From NCBI GenBank assembly GCA_029548025.1, contig JAKPOE010000070.1:1-10369 (forward strand): a stretch of 10,369 nucleotides of DNA, in the 5' to 3' direction. Shown in pieces: positions 6,190-10,369 of the stretch. The stretch is from Spirochaetota bacterium. Lineage in GTDB: Bacteria > Spirochaetota > UBA4802 > UB4802. Both the position numbers and the translations under genes were made by a program. The notes below the pieces were generated by a model. That model did not search any database. It worked only from the letters and a program-made list of their open reading frames with translations, and had not been told where the DNA came from. Positions within the stretch are counted from its first letter, which is position 1; every line of letters starts with the position of its first letter.

Positions 6190-7851
6190 ATGATAAGCGA
6201 CCGTGTTAAGAAAGGTATTGAAAAAGCACCTCATCGTTCACTTTTTAAAGCGTTAGGATTAACTGATGACGAGTTATCAAAACCATTAATTGGCGTTGTT
6301 AACTCATTTAATGAAATAATTCCCGGTCATATTCATCTTAAAAATATCGTTGAAGCGGTTAAAAAAGGTGTTATCGCCGCTGGTGGTACGCCAATTGAAT
6401 TTCCAACAATTGGCGTATGCGATGGTATTGCGATGAACCATATAGGCATGAAATATTCATTAGGGTCACGTGAGCTTATAGCTGATTCAATTGAAATTAT
6501 GGCAAAAGCGCATGCATTTGATGGTCTTGTCATGGTACCTAATTGTGACAAGATAGTTCCCGGCATGATAATTGCTGCTGTAAAGGTTGATATACCATCA
6601 ATCATAGTTTCTGGTGGTCCAATGCTTCCGGGCAATTATAAGGGGAAAGCTATTGGACTTGACGAGGTCTTTGAAGCTGTAGGTAAAGCTGCAAAAGGGC
6701 TTATTTCCAAAGAAGATCTTTATGAAATAGAATGCTCAGCCTGCTCAGGCGCTGGTTCATGTGCAGGGCTGTATACTGCAAATTCCATGAACTGTCTTAC
6801 TGAAGCATTAGGGCTTGCACTTCCTTACAATGGTACTATTCCAGCAGTAATGGCCGATCGTATCCGTTTAGCAAAGGAAAGCGGTAAAAAAATAGTTGAA
6901 CTTGTCAAAAAGCAATTAACACCAAAAAAAATAGTAACAAAAAAAGCAATTGAGAATGCGCTTTCTGTTGATATGGCAATAGGTGGATCTTCTAACACTG
7001 CACTTCATATCCCTGCAATATCGCACTATGCGGGAATCCCCATACGGCTTAAAGATATACAGCAGATATCCGAACGCATACCTCATCTTTGCAGCATTGC
7101 TCCAGCGGGTCCTCATCACATGGTTGACTTGCACTATGCTGGTGGGATGCCTGCTTTAATAAATGAACTATTAAAGCATGGGCTAATCCATGGCAATGCC
7201 ATGACGGTAACCGGTAAGTCAATAGCACAAAATGTTAAAGACAAAACCATATTTGATACATCGGTTATACGAAATGTAACTAAACCAGTGCATAAGGATG
7301 GAGGATTGGCGGTGCTTACCGGAAACTTAGCTCCTGATGGTTGTATTGTCAAACAGGCTGCTGTTGATCCTTCAATGTATAAACACAGTGGACCTGCAAG
7401 GGTTTTTGATTCAGAAGAAGAAGCGGTTAAAGCAATTATGGGCGGGCAGATACAAAAAGGAGATGTAATCGTTATACGTTATGAAGGACCGCGCGGTGGT
7501 CCCGGTATGCGTGAGATGCTCACTCCCACGTCCGTTATAGCTGGTATGGGCATGGATAAAGAAGTTGCACTTATAACCGATGGCAGGTTTTCCGGTGCAA
7601 CACGAGGTTCTTCTATAGGTCATATATCACCAGAAGCAGCCTCCGGAGGCCCCATTGCGATTGTCAAAGATGGTGATATTATTGAAATTGATATACCGGC
7701 TAAAAAATTAACCCTTAAATTAGATGACAAGGAAATAAAGGCTCGCCTTGCAAAATGGAAAGCTCCAAAACCAAAGATTACCAGTGGCTATATGTACCGT
7801 TACAGTCTTATGGTTTCATCAGCAGATAGAGGCGCTGTTTTTGAAAGTTAG
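6190..7851 (+). CDS. ilvD: dihydroxyacid dehydratase
   Basis: IlvD dehydrates 2,3-dihydroxy-isovalerate and 2,3-dihydroxy-3-methylvalerate to the 2-keto acids, the third shared step of valine, isoleucine and (via valine) leucine synthesis. It is a cytoplasmic iron-sulfur, Mg-dependent enzyme. The product has 553 residues, normal for the family. Motifs in order: PGHIHLK (45-51), [23 protein letters not shown] (78-100, given by range), [11 protein letters not shown] (116-126, cluster C119), [17 protein letters not shown] (186-202, cluster C191), [12 protein letters not shown], and [21 protein letters not shown] near the C-terminus. G46 is present where the class with three cluster cysteines has Cys in its PCN motif, so it follows the E. 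coli/Bacillus pattern. No other ilv or leu gene is in the window, so the rest of the pathway must be elsewhere. Assignment is firm. Confidence 0.97.
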   Translation: MISDRVKKGIEKAPHRSLFKALGLTDDELSKPLIGVVNSFNEIIPGHIHLKNIVEAVKKGVIAAGGTPIEFPTIGVCDGIAMNHIGMKYSLGSRELIADSIEIMAKAHAFDGLVMVPNCDKIVPGMIIAAVKVDIPSIIVSGGPMLPGNYKGKAIGLDEVFEAVGKAAKGLISKEDLYEIECSACSGAGSCAGLYTANSMNCLTEALGLALPYNGTIPAVMADRIRLAKESGKKIVELVKKQLTPKKIVTKKAIENALSVDMAIGGSSNTALHIPAISHYAGIPIRLKDIQQISERIPHLCSIAPAGPHHMVDLHYAGGMPALINELLKHGLIHGNAMTVTGKSIAQNVKDKTIFDTSVIRNVTKPVHKDGGLAVLTGNLAPDGCIVKQAAVDPSMYKHSGPARVFDSEEEAVKAIMGGQIQKGDVIVIRYEGPRGGPGMREMLTPTSVIAGMGMDKEVALITDGRFSGATRGSSIGHISPEAASGGPIAIVKDGDIIEIDIPAKKLTLKLDDKEIKARLAKWKAPKPKITSGYMYRYSLMVSSADRGAVFES

Positions 7852-7878
7852 AAAATAGTTAAACAATTACTGCTCATA

Positions 7879-7917
7879 GCAATGGCAGGTTTTTACCATG
7901 TATATTCCTGCCATTGC
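7879..7917. terminator. hairpin between convergent ilvD and exonuclease genes
   Basis: GCAATGGCAGG (7879-7889) and CCTGCCATTGC (7907-7917) form an 11-bp perfect stem with a 17-nt loop. It is 28 nt after the ilvD stop and 9 nt from the end of the exonuclease gene, so it could end transcription from both sides. It lacks a T-run after either arm. Confidence 0.6.
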
Positions 7918-7925
7918 AAAACAAT

Positions 7926-8711
7926 TCACTTCCAGTTTGTTAAATATTGCTCAAATCCTTTGACAGCAGATTTATTCTTTTCCAGAAAATCGCGTGTATG
8001 CTGAATAATAACACCTTCCCGCTCACGACTTAATTCTCCAATCATAACTCGTGTTCGTAAAAACACAAAATAAGTGTCCATGACATCAGATATACAATAT
8101 TCGTGAATGGATTGTAACTTCCCTTCTTTGAAGAGATCATAAACATCATCGCCGGTCATTTCAACCTTGCCAGGCTTATCAATAACTTTTGCCAGTAAAT
8201 TCAATCCTCCCTGCATCCTGATTGCACTGTAGTTTGACAGCCAATCATGAATATCAATATGTTTTGTACCAAATCTAAACCTTGAAGCAAATTTATCCTT
8301 AAAATGACGCTTTGCCGTAACGCCAAACCTGAAAGCCATCAACTCCATCAAAGGAAAATCAAAACCTCTACCATTAAAAGTAACGTATGAAGCATCATTA
8401 TATATGCTTTCTATTGCCTCCCAAAACTGATTGACAATAACTTCAGTCCTGAATTGAGGTTCATCCAATGTATGCATCCGTATGGGGAAAAATTTTTCAT
8501 CAACCTCAAGCATTGAAACTATAACAGGCAGTTGAAATGTCACAGGGATAAACCATGTTGAACCATCCGAAACGTTGAGAATCTCTTCCTGAAATTTTAT
8601 AACCGCATCATGCTCGCCAATAGATAAATGCGGATATTTTACCTGTTTTATTAAAGGTGCATTAGGTATAGATTCTATATCAAAAACTACATATTTTACC
8701 TGTTGTTCCAC
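7926..8711 (-). CDS. PolB-type 3'-5' exonuclease (DNA_pol_B_exo2 family)
   Basis: The product is a 261-residue DEDD-superfamily nuclease. Exo motif I is VVFDIES (8-14; D11, E13). Exo II is TFNGRGFDFPLM (111-122; D118). HIDIHDWLS (151-159) is the family's 'hiDlmd' block. Exo III is YCISDVMDTY (205-214; Y205, D209). This order and spacing are those of stand-alone exonuclease domains related to the proofreading domain of family B DNA polymerases (PF10108). It should hydrolyse single-stranded DNA, or possibly RNA, 3' to 5'; its cellular role is not known for most members. The start is GTG at 8711, chosen because AAAGGA lies 8 nt upstream and motif I is only ten residues in. It faces ilvD convergently and lies 165 nt downstream of the HEAT-repeat gene. 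Confidence 0.9.
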   Translation of the reverse strand: MEQQVKYVVFDIESIPNAPLIKQVKYPHLSIGEHDAVIKFQEEILNVSDGSTWFIPVTFQLPVIVSMLEVDEKFFPIRMHTLDEPQFRTEVIVNQFWEAIESIYNDASYVTFNGRGFDFPLMELMAFRFGVTAKRHFKDKFASRFRFGTKHIDIHDWLSNYSAIRMQGGLNLLAKVIDKPGKVEMTGDDVYDLFKEGKLQSIHEYCISDVMDTYFVFLRTRVMIGELSREREGVIIQHTRDFLEKNKSAVKGFEQYLTNWK

Positions 8712-8740
8712 GGTAACATTCCTTTGAAAATTAATTAAAA

Positions 8741-8772
8741 ATTACATCTTCATGTAATAATTCATGTAATAA
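8741..8772 (-). repeat. inverted repeat plus 12-bp tandem duplication upstream of the exonuclease gene
   Basis: ATTACAT (8741-8747) and ATGTAAT (8752-8758) are inverted arms around CTTC. TTCATGTAATAA is repeated exactly in tandem at 8749-8760 and 8761-8772, adding a third ATGTAAT. All lie 30-60 nt upstream of the GTG at 8711, where a promoter or operator would be expected, but I cannot define a clean -35/-10 pair. Confidence 0.5.
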
Positions 8773-8773
8773 T

Positions 8774-8799
8774 CAGCCCACGGTCTAACCCGTGGGCTG
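8774..8799. repeat. GC-rich hairpin in the exonuclease/HEAT spacer
   Basis: CAGCCCACGG (8774-8783) and CCGTGGGCTG (8790-8799) form a 10-bp stem with a 6-nt loop. It is far more GC-rich than its surroundings. The AGCCCACGG..CCGTGGGCT type is, from memory, a frequent dispersed intergenic palindrome in unrelated bacteria. No T-run follows on either strand, so it is either a repeat or an RNA 3'-end-stabilising hairpin. Confidence 0.6.
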
Positions 8800-8846
8800 T
8801 TAATCTATTGCTTACTGTATACCAACAAACTTATGTACAGCATTAC

Positions 8847-8868
8847 CGTCTAAATAGATTTTTAGACG
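8847..8868 (-). terminator. hairpin right after the HEAT-repeat gene
   Basis: CGTCTAAA (8847-8854) and TTTAGACG (8861-8868) form an 8-bp perfect stem with a 6-nt loop. It starts 8 nt after the TGA stop of the HEAT gene. It is a probable transcript end, again without a U-run. Confidence 0.5.
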
Positions 8869-8876
8869 CTACGATA

Positions 8877-9347
8877 TCATTTACCTTTTAATTTATCTTC
8901 CATTTTTTGAATTAAATCTTTGATAAAAGGATCCTGCTCACTTTCACGGGCTTTCTGTATGGCATCATATGAATCTTTTGAACCTATCCGTGCAATCCCC
9001 AGCAGTGCAGTATACCGTACATCAGCACTTGGATCATTAAGTAGAGCATTATTTAAACTTTCTGCAGCAGACTCATCGGCAATCTCGCCCAAGGCAATTG
9101 CAGCATATAAACGCACCTTTACTCGATTATCACTTCGCAATAATTCCTGCAACCTTGATAATGCAGATTTTTCCTTATTATCAGCTATCCACTCCTCTGC
9201 AGCCACTACTACTGCTTCATCATTGCTTGAAAGATCAGCAATATATTCTTTTGTACCCTTTTTTACGGTATCCTGAGCAATACTGCTATCTGAAATTATT
9301 GCCAGTGAGAAAACAATACATAATGTTAACATCATTATTTTTTTCAT
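8877..9347 (-). CDS. exported HEAT-repeat protein
   Basis: The product has 156 residues with an N-terminal signal peptide: MKK, a hydrophobic core at about 4-18, and probable cleavage after A24 (SSIA/QDT). C10 is inside the hydrophobic core and is not followed by a mature sequence, so it is probably not a lipoprotein. Residues about 33-127 contain three HEAT/PBS-lyase-type helical repeats. The clearest are ALSRLQELLRSDNRVKVRLYA (62-82, by range) with AAIALGEIAD, and ESLNNALLNDPSADVRYTALLGIARIG, both with the D-x-x-V-R turn. A charged helix ends the protein. Such repeats usually form protein-binding scaffolds. The location would be periplasmic; no enzymatic motif is seen. GAGGT lies 5 nt before the ATG, and a consensus promoter is at 9401-9430. 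The gene appears to be monocistronic. Partner unknown. Confidence 0.85.
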   Translation of the reverse strand: MKKIMMLTLCIVFSLAIISDSSIAQDTVKKGTKEYIADLSSNDEAVVVAAEEWIADNKEKSALSRLQELLRSDNRVKVRLYAAIALGEIADESAAESLNNALLNDPSADVRYTALLGIARIGSKDSYDAIQKARESEQDPFIKDLIQKMEDKLKGK

Positions 9348-9400
9348 CTTTCACCTCACAAATTTTGACCAAATAATCCAATGAATAACACTTTGAAACA

Positions 9401-9430
9401 ATTATAGCTTATATTTAGAAAGCTTGTCAA
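9401..9430 (-). promoter_or_regulatory. consensus sigma70 promoter of the HEAT-repeat gene
   Basis: Complement strand: perfect TTGACA (9430-9425), an 18-nt spacer, perfect TATAAT (9406-9401). The start should be near 9394, giving a leader of about 47 nt before the ATG at 9347. Both hexamers match 6 of 6, the best promoter in the window, which suggests high constitutive expression. Confidence 0.75.
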
Positions 9431-9833
9431 TGATTTTATTAAAATTATTCACCATAAATTCATTTTTTCAAAATTATACATGGTTACAGTCATTATTTAG
9501 CCCATTGTATCTTCATTATAAAGTGCTTTACATGATATTCCCATGTTTTGCTTCAATGCTATGATAATATGCTTTTTAGCTCTTGTTAAAAAAAATTACA
9601 TTTCTTGATTTAAATAGAATATAATATTAAAAACTTTGTGAATCATACGGGAAACCATCATAATTAGATATTTGAAAGTTCTTCATGGGTACAAGTATTA
9701 TAATGATGTTGCATCATATTGTTTATAGTTAAAAAACATTTTTAGAGATGATCATACGTTAAAATAATAATTGAAATATTATGCATAGTTTGTTACATAT
9801 TATTCAATGCACCATTAGGGGAATGTTATCATC
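9431..9833. other. AT-rich spacer before the receiver/ATPase gene
   Basis: I see no coding region here. An isolated TATAAT (9620-9625) on the plus strand without a good -35, and a 6-bp inverted repeat (ATGATG 9703-9708, CATCAT 9712-9717), are the only structures. The promoter of the following gene must be here but I cannot place it. A ribosome binding site, AGGGGA (9817-9822), sits 11 nt before the ATG at 9834. Confidence 0.4.
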
Positions 9834-10369
9834 ATGAACACAATATTAATAGTAGATCATACCGATTACAAAAACATACTAAAAGATTATTTTTCGTCAT
9901 ACTATTCGGTGCTTTTTGCTGATTGTGCATTTGACGCTATTTCACTATTAAATATGCACGACATTGATCTGGTTATTTCACAGGTTGCTTTGCCTGGCGA
10001 TAATGCTTTTGATCTTTATAACTATCTCCAAAATCATTATACCTATATACCTGCTATAATGATAACCGAAAGCAATATAGATATTTTTTTTGATGAAATA
10101 TTCAGACAGGGAATAGGAAATGTTTTAAAAATTCCGGTGAATAAAACTGAATTTGTGCAACTGGTCGATAAAATAATATCACGGAACAATGTATTTGGAT
10201 TGTCAAATTATATTCATAATATAATTGAAACTAATTCCATCCGCATTAACGCTTCAAAACAAATTCAATCGGGAGTTGATACTATACTTGCAACCATTGA
10301 ATCATGGGGATTTACCATTAAAAATAAAGTAGTTCTAAGTTTAATACTAAATGAAATGATTATAAATGC
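9834..10369 (+). CDS. degenerate receiver domain fused to anti-sigma-type (GHKL) ATPase, 3' end cut by window edge
   Basis: The frame is open from the ATG at 9834 to the edge, giving 178 complete residues. Residues 1-115 follow the receiver fold. ILIVDHTD (4-11) is strand 1 with D8 but H9 in place of the second acidic residue. DLVISQVALPG (45-55) is strand 3, with Q50 exactly where the phosphorylated Asp normally is. MITESN (76-81) holds the conserved Thr (T78), and K99 is the conserved Lys. A linker follows. From about 135, SIRINASKQIQSGVDTILA leads into LILNEMIINA (170-179), whose N-E-x-x-x-N-A pattern is the N-box of RsbW-type serine kinases and histidine-kinase-like ATPases. The rest is outside the window. 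It probably controls an anti-anti-sigma or similar switch; that is inference. The receiver call is firm, the ATPase call moderate because only its first about 45 residues are visible. Confidence 0.75.
   Translation, partial: MNTILIVDHTDYKNILKDYFSSYYSVLFADCAFDAISLLNMHDIDLVISQVALPGDNAFDLYNYLQNHYTYIPAIMITESNIDIFFDEIFRQGIGNVLKIPVNKTEFVQLVDKIISRNNVFGLSNYIHNIIETNSIRINASKQIQSGVDTILATIESWGFTIKNKVVLSLILNEMIIN

Noticed and set aside
1..9347. DNA-repair island made of rmuC, uracil-DNA glycosylase and PolB-type exonuclease
   Set aside because: The three genes are in separate transcription units, far apart and interspersed with unrelated genes, so clustering is not supported.
8920..9376. Two overlapping plus-strand open frames opposite the HEAT-repeat gene
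   Set aside because: The HEAT gene has a signal peptide, repeat pattern, ribosome binding site and consensus promoter; the opposite frames have none of these.
9600..9790. Possible riboswitch in the leader of the receiver/ATPase gene
   Set aside because: The segment with GGGAAACCATCA recalled a c-di-GMP riboswitch start, but the other conserved stems and the tetraloop receptor are absent.

Overview
The window is AT-rich bacterial DNA (by eye roughly 35-40% G+C). Genes are tightly packed on both strands, with Shine-Dalgarno sites and sigma70-like promoters. Gene content (family 4 uracil-DNA glycosylase, RssA-type patatin, class III cyclase, and a receiver fused to an anti-sigma-type ATPase) and base composition would suit an uncultured spirochaete or another deep-branching Gram-negative lineage. 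No rRNA or other lineage marker is present, so this is an impression and not a call. I see no tRNA, rRNA, CRISPR array, insertion sequence or prophage gene.

Layout: (1) 1-5007 is all minus strand. It holds an rmuC gene cut by the left edge, a small two-helix membrane protein (DUF4405-like), an 83-residue hypothetical overlapping the end of a large GNAT-type acetyltransferase gene, and a two-gene unit of patatin phospholipase then family 4 uracil-DNA glycosylase, 3 nt apart. (2) 5008-5467 is a divergent spacer. It carries a promoter and operator-like inverted repeat for the patatin operon, then a cluster of degenerate palindromic repeats ending just before the next gene. (3) 5468-7851 is plus strand: a single-domain class III nucleotidyl cyclase homologue and ilvD (dihydroxyacid dehydratase). 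(4) 7926-9347 is minus strand: a PolB-type 3'-5' exonuclease and an exported HEAT-repeat protein with a textbook sigma70 promoter. (5) 9834 to the right edge is plus strand: a protein starting with a degenerate receiver domain (Gln where the phosphorylated Asp should be) that runs into the beginning of a GHKL/RsbW-like ATPase domain.

Most genes are unrelated housekeeping or regulatory functions, not one pathway. Three DNA-maintenance proteins (RmuC, Udg4, PolB-type exonuclease) lie within 9 kb but in separate units. Two signalling proteins (the cyclase and the pseudo-receiver/ATPase) are the least ordinary proteins. The least explained DNA is the palindrome cluster at 5202-5433 and a set of strong hairpins at gene 3' ends that lack a U-run. 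I found no convincing new multi-gene system; the findings are single observations ranked by interest.
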